Shown here piece after piece: positions 8,908 through 18,452 of a stretch of DNA of 64,000 bases (position 1 is the stretch's first letter; each line of letters starts with the position of its first letter). The notes beneath the pieces are model-generated. The model was not told the origin of the DNA. It did not search any database and saw nothing but the letters and a program-made list of their open reading frames with translations. The stretch covers positions 1 through 64,000 of the forward strand of contig JAJPWX010000046.1 in assembly GCA_021205755.1 (NCBI GenBank), written 5' to 3'. The DNA comes from Lachnospiraceae bacterium (GTDB taxonomy: Bacteria > Bacillota > Clostridia > Lachnospirales > Lachnospiraceae). The translations under genes were made by a program, and so were the position numbers.

Positions 8908-9371
8908 ACCGCGTGATAGGGTTGGACTATGGCTCAAAGACAGTTGGAGTGGCGGTGAGCGATCCGCTGGGATTGACCGCACAGGGGATAGAAACCATCA
9001 CACGGGCACAGGAGAATAAACTGCGGAGGACACTTGCGCGTATTGAAGAACTTGTCAGACTATATAATGTGGCAGAGATCGTGTTGGGCTACCCGAAGAA
9101 TATGAATAACACGGTTGGAGAGCGCGCTGAGAAATCACTGGAGTTTGGCGAGATGCTAAAGCGGCGTACAGGATTGCCGGTGGTGATGTGGGATGAGCGC
9201 CTGACAACGGTTGCCGCAGAACGGACTCTGATGGAGAGCGGCGTACGGCGCGAGAATCGCAAGGAATACGTGGATATGATTGCAGCCGTGTATATTTTGC
9301 AGGGGTACCTGGATTTCAAACAGAATCAGGGTACAAGCGGGGAAAGTATCACTTATAACGAAAACGTTTAA
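8904..9371 (+). CDS. ruvX: RuvX/YqgF RNase H-fold protein (pre-16S rRNA / Holliday junction resolvase)
   Basis: A 155-residue RNase H-fold nuclease. It is annotated as a putative Holliday junction resolvase and, in E. coli, participates in processing the 5' end of pre-16S rRNA. Acidic catalytic residues are seen in [18 protein letters not shown] (residue 6 onward), the E of [10 protein letters not shown] and in WDERLTT. The start at ATG 8904 overlaps the ireB stop; the ORF-track GTG at 8886 is not needed. Confidence 0.92.
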   Translation: MNRVIGLDYGSKTVGVAVSDPLGLTAQGIETITRAQENKLRRTLARIEELVRLYNVAEIVLGYPKNMNNTVGERAEKSLEFGEMLKRRTGLPVVMWDERLTTVAAERTLMESGVRRENRKEYVDMIAAVYILQGYLDFKQNQGTSGESITYNENV

Positions 9372-9446
9372 GTACCATCTCATCACGGCTGGAAATTGAA
9401 AAATACGACGCGAAGCGGATAGGAAGGTTTAGAGATAGGGAGATAT

Positions 9447-9713
9447 ATGGAAAAAATAGAATTTCGCCCGGTAGAAGGAGGAGAGACGGTCTGGTTTTTT
9501 GTGTTGGAAGCGACCAGGCTCAATGGAGTCTCCTATCTGCTGGTGACAGAGTCCGAGAATGAGGAAGAAGATGCGGAGGTTTATATCCTCAAAGACACCT
9601 CGAAGGATGGAGAGACGGATGCCGTTTATGAGTTCGTAGAAGATGACAACGAGCTGGAGGCAGTGTCAAAGATCTTTGCAGAGCTTTTGGAGGACGTGGA
9701 CATAGAGCTCTGA
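9447..9713 (+). CDS. DUF1292 (YrzB-like) protein
   Basis: A very acidic 88-residue protein. The sequence YLLVTESENEEEDAEVYILK is the typical centre of DUF1292. It follows ireB and ruvX in the conserved Firmicute order. Function is not established. The ATG is preceded by AGGGAGA. Confidence 0.88.
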   Translation: MEKIEFRPVEGGETVWFFVLEATRLNGVSYLLVTESENEEEDAEVYILKDTSKDGETDAVYEFVEDDNELEAVSKIFAELLEDVDIEL

Positions 9714-9752
9714 ATAGATAGATAAAAGCGGGCAGGCAAGGAAAGCTGGCGA

Positions 9753-11525
9753 ATGCCGCAAAAAAGCAGTTACACAGAGATGGTGCCTTATAGGGACACC
9801 TTACTATTTGTGCGTGAAAACGCAGGAAAGAGGTATGAGATATTGAAAAAAGAACAGAACAGACAGAACAATACAGGGAGATTGAAAATTATACCGCTTG
9901 GCGGACTTGGCCTGATCGGTATGAATATCACGGCATTTGAGTATAATGACAGCATTATTGTTGTGGACTGCGGTCTGGCGTTTCCTGAGGAAGACATGCT
10001 GGGGGTTGACCTTGTCATCCCGGATGTCACTTATCTGAAGGAGAACATAGAAAAAGTAAAAGGTTTTGTGTTTACACATGGCCATGAAGATCATATCGGG
10101 GCGATTTCGTATATTTTGAACGATGTAAATGTTCCGCTCTACGCGACGAAGCTGACCATGGGACTGATTGAACATAAGCTCGAGGAGAGCGGTCAGCTTC
10201 GCACCACAAGACGCAAGGTGGTGAAGCAGGGCCAGATGATCAATCTGGGTGATTTTCGGGTGGAATTTATCCGCACTAACCACAGCATCGCGGATGCAGT
10301 GGCACTGGCAATCTATTCTCCGGCAGGAGTCGTGATACACACCGGCGATTTCAAGGTGGATTATACGCCGGTTTTTGGCGATGCGATTGACCTGCAGCGC
10401 TTCGCGGAGCTGGGTAAAAAAGGCGTGCTGGCTTTGATGTGCGACAGTACAAACGCGGAGAACCCAGGCTTCACCGCATCGGAACGCACCGTGGGGAAGA
10501 CGTTTGACCATTTATTTTCTGAGAACGTGAATCACCGCATTTTCATAGCCACCTTTGCTTCCAATGTGGATCGTGTGCAGCAGATCATCAACACAGCTTA
10601 TAAATACGGCCGAAAAGTCGTGATTGAAGGCCGCAGCATGGTGACAGTCATATCGATCGCGTCAGAGCTGGGATATATTAACATTCCGCAGAATACGCTG
10701 ATTGATCTGGATGACATGAAAAATTATACAGACGAGCAGCTTGTGTTGATCACGACAGGCAGCCAGGGAGAACCGATGGCCGCACTTTCACGGATCGCTG
10801 CGAATATGCACAAAAAGATTGCGATCCATCCGAATGATGTCGTGATTTTCAGCTCCAATCCGATCCCCGGCAACGAGAAAGCGGTCTCCAAGGTGATCAA
10901 TGAGCTGTCTGAAAAAGGAATTAAAGTGATTTTCCAGGACACGCATGTTTCCGGGCATGCCTGCCAGGAGGATATCAAACTGATCTATTCTCTGGTAAAG
11001 CCTAAATATGCGATACCGGTGCACGGTGAATACCGTCATTTGAAGGCACAGGCGGAACTGGTGGAAGAGCTTGGTATTCCGAAAGATCATATTTTGATGC
11101 TCAGAGCCGGAGATGTGCTGGAGCTTGACGCGGAATCTGCGGCAGTGACTGGTCAGGTGCAGACTGGCTCCATTCTGGTCGATGGCCTTGGCGTTGGAGA
11201 CGTCGGCAATATTGTGCTGCGCGACCGTCAGCATCTGGCAGAGGATGGTATTGTCATCGCTGTGCTTACGCTGGAAAAATACAGCGGTCAGATCCTTTCC
11301 GGACCGGATATTGTATCCAGAGGCTTTGTGTATGTCCGCGAGGCGGAAGATCTGATGGAAGAAGCCTGCGCGGTTGTGGAAGAAGCGATGGATTACTGTA
11401 ATTCGCACCGCATTCTTGACTGGGCGAAGATGAAGAATACCATTCGGGATTCTCTTGGAGAATTTCTCTGGAAGAGAACGAAGAGAAGACCGATGATACT
11501 TCCAATTATTATGGAAGTCGAGTGA
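9753..11525 (+). CDS. rnj: Ribonuclease J
   Basis: RNase J is a metallo-beta-lactamase/beta-CASP enzyme with 5'-3' exo- and endonuclease activity on mRNA and rRNA. The zinc motif THGHEDHIG is near residue 108, further ligands follow in HTGDF, the beta-CASP region contains ISGHA-like SGHACQED, and PVHGEYRH is the last ligand motif. The annotated ATG adds about 30 residues before the family N-terminus; a TTG at 9843 (LKKEQNRQNN) preceded by GAGG may be the real start. The 590-residue frame is given as the longest option. Only one RNase J gene is in view. Confidence 0.93.
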   Translation: MPQKSSYTEMVPYRDTLLFVRENAGKRYEILKKEQNRQNNTGRLKIIPLGGLGLIGMNITAFEYNDSIIVVDCGLAFPEEDMLGVDLVIPDVTYLKENIEKVKGFVFTHGHEDHIGAISYILNDVNVPLYATKLTMGLIEHKLEESGQLRTTRRKVVKQGQMINLGDFRVEFIRTNHSIADAVALAIYSPAGVVIHTGDFKVDYTPVFGDAIDLQRFAELGKKGVLALMCDSTNAENPGFTASERTVGKTFDHLFSENVNHRIFIATFASNVDRVQQIINTAYKYGRKVVIEGRSMVTVISIASELGYINIPQNTLIDLDDMKNYTDEQLVLITTGSQGEPMAALSRIAANMHKKIAIHPNDVVIFSSNPIPGNEKAVSKVINELSEKGIKVIFQDTHVSGHACQEDIKLIYSLVKPKYAIPVHGEYRHLKAQAELVEELGIPKDHILMLRAGDVLELDAESAAVTGQVQTGSILVDGLGVGDVGNIVLRDRQHLAEDGIVIAVLTLEKYSGQILSGPDIVSRGFVYVREAEDLMEEACAVVEEAMDYCNSHRILDWAKMKNTIRDSLGEFLWKRTKRRPMILPIIMEVE

Positions 11526-11560
11526 GCAAAAGAGACATTATATAAATAATAAGAGACTAA

Positions 11561-11594
11561 GAGCGCTGAATCAGGATCCTGATTTTTGGCGCTC
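11561..11594. other. Nested palindrome between rnj and ylbF
   Basis: GAGCGC and GCGCTC flank a perfect 16-base palindrome AATCAGGATCCTGATT. The hairpin lacks a T-tract, so it is not a classical terminator; it may protect the rnj mRNA end or attenuate read-through into ylbF. Confidence 0.45.
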
Positions 11595-11623
11595 AAGTCA
11601 AATGATATGGAAATCAGGGAAGT

Positions 11624-11968
11624 ATGAGAACAATTGAGGAGAGTACACAGGAACTGATTCGCAGCATTCAGACTACAGAAGAATATCGGCGTTATCAGAA
11701 GCTGCGGGAAATAGTAGAAGCGGATTCCGAACTGCGTGGAAAGCTGAATGCGTTCCGAAGAAGGGTTTATCAGGCGCAGACCTCGGATGAGACGCTGAAT
11801 TATTTCAGTGAACAGTCCCGTCTGGGAGCAGACGCGGCGGAACTTCGAAAAAACGAACTGGTGGATGAGTACCTGAAGATGGAGCTGCATATCTGCCGGA
11901 CAATCCAGAAGGTGGCGTTTGAACTGGCAGACGCGATTGACCTTGACCTGGACGAGGTTCTGGGGTAG
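11624..11968 (+). CDS. YlbF/YmcA-family protein
   Basis: A 114-residue, mostly helical protein of the Com_YlbF family. In Bacillus, YlbF forms the Y-complex with YmcA and YaaT and stimulates mRNA maturation by RNase Y. Matching features are the paired helices TTEEYRRYQKLREIVEADSE and an acidic C-terminus. Its place directly after RNase J fits a role in RNA metabolism. An AGGGA ribosome binding site precedes the ATG. Confidence 0.85.
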   Translation: MRTIEESTQELIRSIQTTEEYRRYQKLREIVEADSELRGKLNAFRRRVYQAQTSDETLNYFSEQSRLGADAAELRKNELVDEYLKMELHICRTIQKVAFELADAIDLDLDEVLG

Positions 11969-12023
11969 CGGAAAATGTGTGTTTTTTTCGATTTAGAACA
12001 GCAGATGGGATGGGACGGAAACG

Positions 12024-12719
12024 ATGATTATACCAGAGCGGATGTCTGTTTACATTAATTCACTGGATACCGGAAACGATACGTTCCTGGATGAATTGGA
12101 GCGTACCGCGATCGCAGATCATGTGCCTGTGATCCGACCGGATATGCAGAGCTTTCTGAAGGTGCTGCTGGCGATCCATCGCCCGCACCGGATTCTGGAA
12201 GTCGGCACGGCAATCGGCTTTTCTGCACTTCTGATGGCTGCAAATACGGATTCTGACTGTCAGATCACTACGATTGAGAATTATGAAAAACGGATTCCGC
12301 TTGCACGGGAAAATTTTAGGCGTGCTGCAATGGAAGAGCGGATTACGCTGATCCCTGGGGACGCACAGGAAATCCTGCCGACATTGAAGGATCCGTTTGA
12401 TTTTATTTTTATGGACGCGGCAAAGGGGCAGTATATTCACTTTCTGCCAGAGGTGCTGCGGCTGCTGCGCGTGGGTGGTGTGCTGGTCTCTGATAATGTA
12501 TTGCAGGATGGCGATATCATGGAATCACACTATGCCGTTGAGCAGCGCAACCGCACGATTTATAAGAGAATGCGGGAATATCTGTATGTATTGAAGCACA
12601 CCGACGGCCTTCTGACCTCGATTGTAGCGGTTGGGGATGGGGCGGCAGTGACAGTGAAGCAGGCGGAAGTGCCGGTGGAATACCTATCAAAGATGAGAGA
12701 GAGGGGATCTGTCTCATGA
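12024..12719 (+). CDS. trmR: tRNA 5-hydroxyuridine O-methyltransferase (YrrM/TrmR)
   Basis: A 231-residue class I SAM methyltransferase of the catechol-O-methyltransferase-like family. The SAM-binding loop EVGTAIGFSALLMA is near residue 57, the metal-binding FMDAAKGQY near residue 130 and VSDNVLQDG near 157. In Bacillus TrmR methylates 5-hydroxyuridine at tRNA position 34 to give mo5U. The next gene encodes a U32-family tRNA hydroxylase, overlapping by four bases, so the two steps of mo5U34 synthesis are adjacent. The usual neighbour mltG is not between ylbF and this gene. Confidence 0.88.
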   Translation: MIIPERMSVYINSLDTGNDTFLDELERTAIADHVPVIRPDMQSFLKVLLAIHRPHRILEVGTAIGFSALLMAANTDSDCQITTIENYEKRIPLARENFRRAAMEERITLIPGDAQEILPTLKDPFDFIFMDAAKGQYIHFLPEVLRLLRVGGVLVSDNVLQDGDIMESHYAVEQRNRTIYKRMREYLYVLKHTDGLLTSIVAVGDGAAVTVKQAEVPVEYLSKMRERGSVS

Positions 12720-14035
12720 GACATCCAGAGTTATTGATCCCGGCGAGTTGCCTGGAGGTATTGAAAACAGCAGTGGTTTATGGCGCCGACGCGGTGTATA
12801 TCGGCGGAGAAGTCTACGGCCTGCGGGCGAAAGCAAAGAATTTTACAATGCCGCAGATGGCGGAGGGAATTGCTTTTGCGCATGCGCATGGCGTCAGGGT
12901 TTATGTGACGGTCAATATTCTGGCCCATAATCGTGATCTGGAAGGGGTGGAGTCGTATCTTCAGGAATTGAGGGATATGCGCCCGGATCCGCCGGACGCT
13001 CTGATTATTGCGGATCCGGGGGTATTTCAGATAGCGAAGCGCGTTTGCCCGGAAATTGAGCGCCATATCAGCACACAGGCGAATAATACGAATTATGAGA
13101 CCTGCCGTTTCTGGTGGGAGCTTGGCGCGAAGCGCATCGTCACCGCGCGAGAGCTTTCCCTGGCTGAGATCAGGGAGCTGCGCGCAAAAATTCCGGCAGA
13201 GATGGAGATTGAGACATTTGTGCACGGGGCGATGTGCATTTCCTATTCCGGGCGCTGCCTGCTCAGCAATTATTTTACCGGACGAGACGCGAATCAGGGA
13301 GCCTGTACGCATCCATGCCGCTGGAAATACGCGGTTGTGGAAGAGACGCGGCCGGGAGAATATCTGCCGATTGAAGAAAATGAGCGCGGCACCTTTATTT
13401 TTAATTCAAAGGATCTGTGCATGATCGAGCATATTCCGGATTTGCTGGAGGCGGGAATTGACAGCTTCAAGATTGAGGGGAGAATGAAAACTGCGCTTTA
13501 TGTCGCGACGGTAGCGCGCACCTATCGTAAGGCAATTGATGACTGTCAGCGGGATCGGGCCTTGTATGAGAAAAATCTGCCCTGGTACAGGGAGCAGATT
13601 TCTAATTGTACCTATCGGCAGTTTACAACTGGATTTTTCTATGGAAAGCCGGATCACGAGTCACAAATCTATGACAGTAATACGTATATAAAAGAATACA
13701 CATACCTGGGGATGATTGGGGACGCCCCCAAAACGAACTGCATGCCTGGCAACATGCCTCAGACGGAAGAAACTGCCTGCAAAACGGACAAGGATACGGG
13801 CGGCTGGTATTCGATTGAACAGCGCAATAAGTTTTCCGTCGGTGAGCTTATCGAGGTGATGAAGCCGGATGGCAGGAATATTCAGACAAGGGTGCTCGGT
13901 ATTCGCGATGAAAGTGGCGTGCCGATGGAGAGTGCGCCGCATCCGCAGCAAAAGCTGATGCTCCGGCTGGAGTGTGAGGCCGGGCAGTATGACATTTTGC
14001 GGAGAGCGGAGAAAACGCATACGCAGGCTGTGTAA
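12716..14035 (+). CDS. trhP: U32-family tRNA hydroxylation protein
   Basis: A 439-residue U32 family protein. The hallmark FVHGAMCISYSGRCLLSNY is near residue 170, followed by cysteine-containing GACTHPCRWKY and FKIEGRMK. In Bacillus and E. coli such proteins make 5-hydroxyuridine at wobble position 34 using prephenate and an iron-sulfur cluster; protease activity named in older annotations is doubtful. The start codon overlaps the trmR stop (ATGA). Bacillus uses two paralogues (trhP1, trhP2); only one is here. Confidence 0.88.
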   Translation: MRHPELLIPASCLEVLKTAVVYGADAVYIGGEVYGLRAKAKNFTMPQMAEGIAFAHAHGVRVYVTVNILAHNRDLEGVESYLQELRDMRPDPPDALIIADPGVFQIAKRVCPEIERHISTQANNTNYETCRFWWELGAKRIVTARELSLAEIRELRAKIPAEMEIETFVHGAMCISYSGRCLLSNYFTGRDANQGACTHPCRWKYAVVEETRPGEYLPIEENERGTFIFNSKDLCMIEHIPDLLEAGIDSFKIEGRMKTALYVATVARTYRKAIDDCQRDRALYEKNLPWYREQISNCTYRQFTTGFFYGKPDHESQIYDSNTYIKEYTYLGMIGDAPKTNCMPGNMPQTEETACKTDKDTGGWYSIEQRNKFSVGELIEVMKPDGRNIQTRVLGIRDESGVPMESAPHPQQKLMLRLECEAGQYDILRRAEKTHTQAV

Positions 14036-14098
14036 AGCTTTTCCTGTGTTACGGAAACAGAATATGCGCGTACGGGCGCGCAAAGGAGGCGGTAATAA

Positions 14099-14941
14099 AT
14101 GCGTGAGATTCCGGTCAGCCAGCTGACGGAGACCATTGAACGGTTATGTATTGAAGCGAATGAGCATCTTCCGGAGGATGTGCAGTGTGCACTGAGAGAC
14201 TGCCGCGCCTGCGAGGATGGAGAACTCGCAAAAAGTGTTCTGGATGATATTATTGAGAATTTTGAGATTGCGGATGCCCAGCAGGTACCGATCTGTCAGG
14301 ATACGGGAATGGCCTGTGTGTTTCTGGAGATTGGACAGGATGTGCATCTGACGGGCGGTGATCTGACGGAAGCGGTGAACGAAGGGGTTCGCCGTGGGTA
14401 TGTCAACGGATATCTGCGAAAATCAGTGGTAAAAGACCCGGTTCGCCGCCAGAATACGGGTGACAACACGCCCGCGATGCTGTATACGGAAATCGTTCCG
14501 GGAGAAACGGTTCAGATTACGGTGGGGCCGAAAGGCTTTGGCAGTGAAAATATGAGTATGATCCGCATGTTTAAACCCTCCGCGGGCCTGCAGGGGATCA
14601 AAGATTTTATTCTGGAAGTGGTTGAGACAGCCGGACCGAATCCCTGTCCTCCGATGGTAGTCGGCGTTGGGATTGGAGGTACGTTTGACAAGTGTGCGCT
14701 GCTCGCGAAAAAAGCGTTGATGCGGCCGCTGGATGTAAGAAACCCGGATCCCTTTTATGCGGACCTGGAAACAGAACTGCTGGAAAAGATCAATGCCCTT
14801 GGTATCGGCCCGCAGGGATTTGGCGGCAGGACAACGGCGATTGGGCTGAACATTGAGACGATGCCGACGCACATTGCGGGGATGCCCTGTGCGGTGAATA
14901 TTAGCTGTCATGTGACGCGGCATAAGACGGCGGTTCTCTGA
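14099..14941 (+). CDS. fumA: Class I fumarate hydratase, alpha subunit
   Basis: A 280-residue alpha subunit of the oxygen-sensitive [4Fe-4S] fumarase/tartrate dehydratase family. Cluster-binding cysteines are visible in PICQDTGMACVF and in the C-terminal half (GGTFDKCALLAKKAL). It catalyses reversible hydration of fumarate to malate together with the beta subunit encoded 89 bases downstream. The GGAGG ribosome binding site is strong. A class I enzyme rather than FumC is expected in a strict anaerobe. Confidence 0.93.
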   Translation: MREIPVSQLTETIERLCIEANEHLPEDVQCALRDCRACEDGELAKSVLDDIIENFEIADAQQVPICQDTGMACVFLEIGQDVHLTGGDLTEAVNEGVRRGYVNGYLRKSVVKDPVRRQNTGDNTPAMLYTEIVPGETVQITVGPKGFGSENMSMIRMFKPSAGLQGIKDFILEVVETAGPNPCPPMVVGVGIGGTFDKCALLAKKALMRPLDVRNPDPFYADLETELLEKINALGIGPQGFGGRTTAIGLNIETMPTHIAGMPCAVNISCHVTRHKTAVL

Positions 14942-14948
14942 AAACCCT

Positions 14949-15007
14949 GTTATAGGCCACACCTGTAGTGGCTGAAATAACATGAATTGTTCAGGGGAAC
15001 CTGTAAC
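14949..15007. repeat. Imperfect palindrome, family 2 (GTTACAGGTCACACCT type)
   Basis: The left arm GTTATAGGCCACACCTGTAG and right arm AGGGGAACCTGTAAC form an imperfect inverted repeat filling the gap between the two fumarase genes. The left arm is closely similar to the arm at 62616-62636. Confidence 0.5.
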
Positions 15008-15030
15008 GAATTTAGCAGGAGGATTTCAAA

Positions 15031-15597
15031 ATGGAAAGAAGACGCGTGGAATTGCCGCTTACGGAGGAGCTTGCGCGTACCCTTCATGCGGGTGATCAGG
15101 TGCTTCTGACAGGCACGATCTATACCTCCCGCGATGCGGGGCATAAGAGAATGTGTGAGACGCTTGCAAGAGGCGAGGCGCTGCCATTTGATCCGACGGA
15201 TGCGACGATTTATTATGTCGGACCGACTCCGGCGAAGCCCGGACAGGTGATTGGCTCTGCCGGACCGACCACGAGTGGGCGTATGGATGCTTATGCGCCA
15301 ACCATGATGCGTGTCGGCGCGCGCGGGATGATTGGCAAAGGCGCACGGCTGCCGGAGGTTGTGGAAGCGATGAAACAATATGGCGGCGTGTATTTTGGAG
15401 CAATCGGAGGCGCGGGCGCTCTGCTTGCGAAGTGTATCAAAAAGGCGGAATTGATTGCATATGAGGATCTGGGCGCGGAGGCGCTGCGAAAATTGTACGT
15501 GGAGGATATGCCTCTGGTCGTGATCATTGACTGTGAGGGAAATAATCTGTACGAAGCGGGGCGTGCGGAGTATTTAAATCTACATAAAAAACCATAA
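15031..15597 (+). CDS. fumB: Class I fumarate hydratase, beta subunit
   Basis: A 188-residue beta subunit that completes the fumarase. Conserved signatures are GDQVLLTGTIYTSRDAGHKR near residue 26, GPTTSGRMDAYAP near 83 and GGAGALLAKCIKKAE near 130. Its ribosome binding site GGAGGA is well placed. Subunits split into separate genes are usual in Clostridia; enteric class I enzymes are fused. Confidence 0.93.
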   Translation: MERRRVELPLTEELARTLHAGDQVLLTGTIYTSRDAGHKRMCETLARGEALPFDPTDATIYYVGPTPAKPGQVIGSAGPTTSGRMDAYAPTMMRVGARGMIGKGARLPEVVEAMKQYGGVYFGAIGGAGALLAKCIKKAELIAYEDLGAEALRKLYVEDMPLVVIIDCEGNNLYEAGRAEYLNLHKKP

Positions 15598-15733
15598 TTT
15601 TGTTGATAAAAGAACTGATTTGCGGAGGTAACGCGACTTATATCAGGAGGCAGGAACAAGAGCTTGCGGGAACTATTATGCCACATATGAAGAAAATTTT
15701 TTGCGTGGCACTCACAGAGGAAGGAGAAAAATT

Positions 15734-17290
15734 ATGGCAATGAGAGGAATTTACACATCAGTGAATGATATCCGCAAGCGTGTTTTTGCGGAAGTCGCCA
15801 GGCTTTCTTATGATTACCAGGACGGCGATCTTTCGCAGATGGAATTGATTCCGTACCGGGTGATTCCGGGGGAGGTTTCCACATATCGCGAGAGTGTTTT
15901 TCTGGAGCGGGCGATTGTAAAGGAGCGTATGCGGCTTGCGATGGGCCTGAATCTGCGCTCTGCGTCGGAGCACGCGCCGGTATCCACCGGAGCGGAGGAA
16001 TGCGTCAAGCCGGAAAAATACTATCAGCCGCCGCTGATTAATATTATCAAATTTGCCTGTCACAAATGTCCGGATAATGAGATGCACGTAACAGACGCCT
16101 GCCAGGGCTGCCTGGCGCATCCATGCCGGGAGGTCTGCCCGAAAGGGGCGATTTCTTTTGTAAATGGGCGCTCTGTGATTGACCAGAATAAATGTGTAAA
16201 ATGCGGGAAATGTATGGCTGCCTGCCCTTATGGCGCAATTTTAAAGCTGGAACGCCCCTGTGCAAAAGCCTGCGGAATGAAAGCAATTGGCTCTGACGAA
16301 TATGGGCGTGCGGATATTGATCAGGATAAATGCGTTTCCTGCGGTATGTGTCTGGCAAACTGCCCGTTTGGGGCGATTGCGGATAAGGCGCAGATTTTCC
16401 AGACTATTCAGGCCATTAAAAGTGATACACCTGTATACGCGGCGATTGCGCCAGCGATTGCGGGACAGTTTGGTCCGGAGCTTACACCGGGGAAAATGCG
16501 CTCTGCGCTGCAGGCGCTTGGATTTGAAGATGTGGTGGAAGTAGCGATCGGCGCAGACCTTTGCACAATCGAAGAGGCGAAGGATTTTGTACAGGAAGTG
16601 ATGGAAGAAAAGAAGCTTCCCTTTATGGCGACTTCTTGTTGCCCAGCGTGGTCGATGATGGCGAAAAAACTGTTTCCACAGTATTCGGAATGTATTTCGA
16701 TGGCGCTGACGCCGATGGTTCTGACCGGGCGCCTGATCAAAAAACAGCATCCGGGCTGCAAGGTGGCGTTTATCGGTCCATGCGCGGCGAAAAAGCTGGA
16801 GGCTGGACGGCGCACCATCCGCAGCGATATTGATTTTGTCCTGACATTTGAAGAACTGATGGGGATGTTTGAGGCGAAAGAGGTAGATTTTTCTGCTCTG
16901 GAAGAGCAACCATTGCCACAGGAGGCGAGCGCGGATGGGCGTGGTTTTGCGGTGAGCGGCGGTGTTGCCGGTGCGGTGGTGAACTGTATCAAAGAGCTGT
17001 ATCCGGATCTGGAGGTGAAAACAGAGAGCGCGGAAGGACTGGAGAATTGTCGGAAGCTGCTCTCTCTGGCAAAAGCCGGGAAATACAACGGCTACCTGCT
17101 GGAAGGAATGGCCTGCCCGGGCGGCTGTGTGGCCGGAGCCGGGACGCGCCAGCCCATCGCTAAATCAGCGGCGTCCGTCGGACAGATCAAAAAACAGACT
17201 ACGGCGAAGGTGGCGCTGCAGAGCAGCTATAAAGAACTCTTGGAGGATCTCGAAGAGAGAGCCCAGCTGGTGGCTCCGCCCAAAGACTGA
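15734..17290 (+). CDS. Monomeric [FeFe]-hydrogenase (group B type)
   Basis: A 518-residue iron hydrogenase-family protein. The N-terminal part is unique (about 1-100), followed by several ferredoxin-like cysteine clusters (CQGCLAHPCREVCPKGA, CVKCGKCMAACPYGA, CVSCGMCLANCPFGA). The H-cluster motifs are all present: TSCCPAW near 300, FIGPCAAKKLEA near 345 and EGMACPGGCVAGAG near 460. There is no N-terminal [2Fe-2S] domain. The variants match the group B enzymes of anaerobic Firmicutes, whose physiological partner is presumably ferredoxin. No hydE, hydF or hydG maturation gene is in view. ATG 15734 is chosen because GGAAGGAGA precedes it. Confidence 0.9.
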   Translation: MAMRGIYTSVNDIRKRVFAEVARLSYDYQDGDLSQMELIPYRVIPGEVSTYRESVFLERAIVKERMRLAMGLNLRSASEHAPVSTGAEECVKPEKYYQPPLINIIKFACHKCPDNEMHVTDACQGCLAHPCREVCPKGAISFVNGRSVIDQNKCVKCGKCMAACPYGAILKLERPCAKACGMKAIGSDEYGRADIDQDKCVSCGMCLANCPFGAIADKAQIFQTIQAIKSDTPVYAAIAPAIAGQFGPELTPGKMRSALQALGFEDVVEVAIGADLCTIEEAKDFVQEVMEEKKLPFMATSCCPAWSMMAKKLFPQYSECISMALTPMVLTGRLIKKQHPGCKVAFIGPCAAKKLEAGRRTIRSDIDFVLTFEELMGMFEAKEVDFSALEEQPLPQEASADGRGFAVSGGVAGAVVNCIKELYPDLEVKTESAEGLENCRKLLSLAKAGKYNGYLLEGMACPGGCVAGAGTRQPIAKSAASVGQIKKQTTAKVALQSSYKELLEDLEERAQLVAPPKD

Positions 17291-17443
17291 CCGAACGTGT
17301 GACCTGTAACCAGTCTTGCGGTGGTGCGCAGACACCAGCGGTGCGTCAGGCAGAAGTGCGCGGATGGCAGGCAGATGATTTTGTGCGGAAAGAGGAATGT
17401 GCCTGAGTCATAAGAGAGACAGAAAGGAAGAAATACAGAAACG

Positions 17444-18325
17444 ATGACGAGAGAGGAATTTCAGAAGCTTACACAGAATCTTCTTTTGGTGGACGGAGCG
17501 ACCGGTTCGAACCTGATGGCGATGGGGATGCCCCGCGGTGTCTGCACGGAAGCCTGGGTACTGGATCATAAGGATGTGCTTCAGGGTCTGCAGAAAGCTT
17601 TTATTGAAGCGGGAAGCCGCGTGATTTATGCGCCGACGTTTGGCGCGAACCGCCATAATCTTGCAAAGCATGGCCTGGAGAATCAGCTTCGCGAGATGAA
17701 TCTGACACTGGCCGGATTCTCAAAAGAGATTGCAACGGACGGCGTGCTGGTGGCAGGGGATATCAGCCCGACCGGCGGGATGATGCAGCCTATGGGTGAC
17801 ATGACTTATGAGAGGGCGTTTGCAATCTATCAGGAACAGATGCGTTATCTGGCAGAAGCGGGGGTTGATCTGCTTGCAGTGGAGACGATGTATCAGATAG
17901 AAGAAACGATGGCGGCAATTGACGCGGCGCACAGTGTCTGCAACCTGCCGATACTCTGTACGGTGACGGTAGAGGCGGACGGCAGTATTTTTACCGGCGG
18001 CAACGCAACCGAAGCGGCGATGGCTTTTGAAGCCGCGGGAGCGGACGCGGTTGGTGTGAACTGCTCGGTGGGGCCGGATCAGCTGGTATCTGTGATCCGC
18101 AATATCCGCGAGAATGTGTCGATTCCGGTGATTGCAAAACCCAACGCGGGTATGCCGCAGATTGATGACGCTGGGAAAGCCATTTACAGCATGGGAGCGG
18201 AAGAATTTGCGCAGCATATGAAAGGCCTGGTGGAAGCAGGAGCGACCATCATCGGCGGCTGCTGCGGTACGACGCCGGAGTATATCCGGGCGGTGGCAGA
18301 GATGTTGGGAAAACTATCTTGCTAA
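17444..18325 (+). CDS. Homocysteine S-methyltransferase family protein
   Basis: A 293-residue TIM-barrel protein equivalent to the N-terminal homocysteine domain of MetH. Zinc cysteine motifs are GVNCSVGP near residue 205 and the C-terminal GGCCGTTPEYI near 270. It could transfer a methyl group from a donor such as S-methylmethionine, or act with separate cobalamin and folate domains; none of these lies beside it here. The reaction is therefore assigned only to family level. Confidence 0.88.
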   Translation: MTREEFQKLTQNLLLVDGATGSNLMAMGMPRGVCTEAWVLDHKDVLQGLQKAFIEAGSRVIYAPTFGANRHNLAKHGLENQLREMNLTLAGFSKEIATDGVLVAGDISPTGGMMQPMGDMTYERAFAIYQEQMRYLAEAGVDLLAVETMYQIEETMAAIDAAHSVCNLPILCTVTVEADGSIFTGGNATEAAMAFEAAGADAVGVNCSVGPDQLVSVIRNIRENVSIPVIAKPNAGMPQIDDAGKAIYSMGAEEFAQHMKGLVEAGATIIGGCCGTTPEYIRAVAEMLGKLSC

Positions 18326-18452
18326 TTCGGGGTACTTGTGCTATCCTTGCGTATATGTCAGTGTCATGCGGGGAAAAGGAATGGCTTCCGAAGCATGGCA
18401 AGTGCCGGTCAGTCTGCACAGGATGAAGACTGGGTGACAGGAGGAGAAAATT

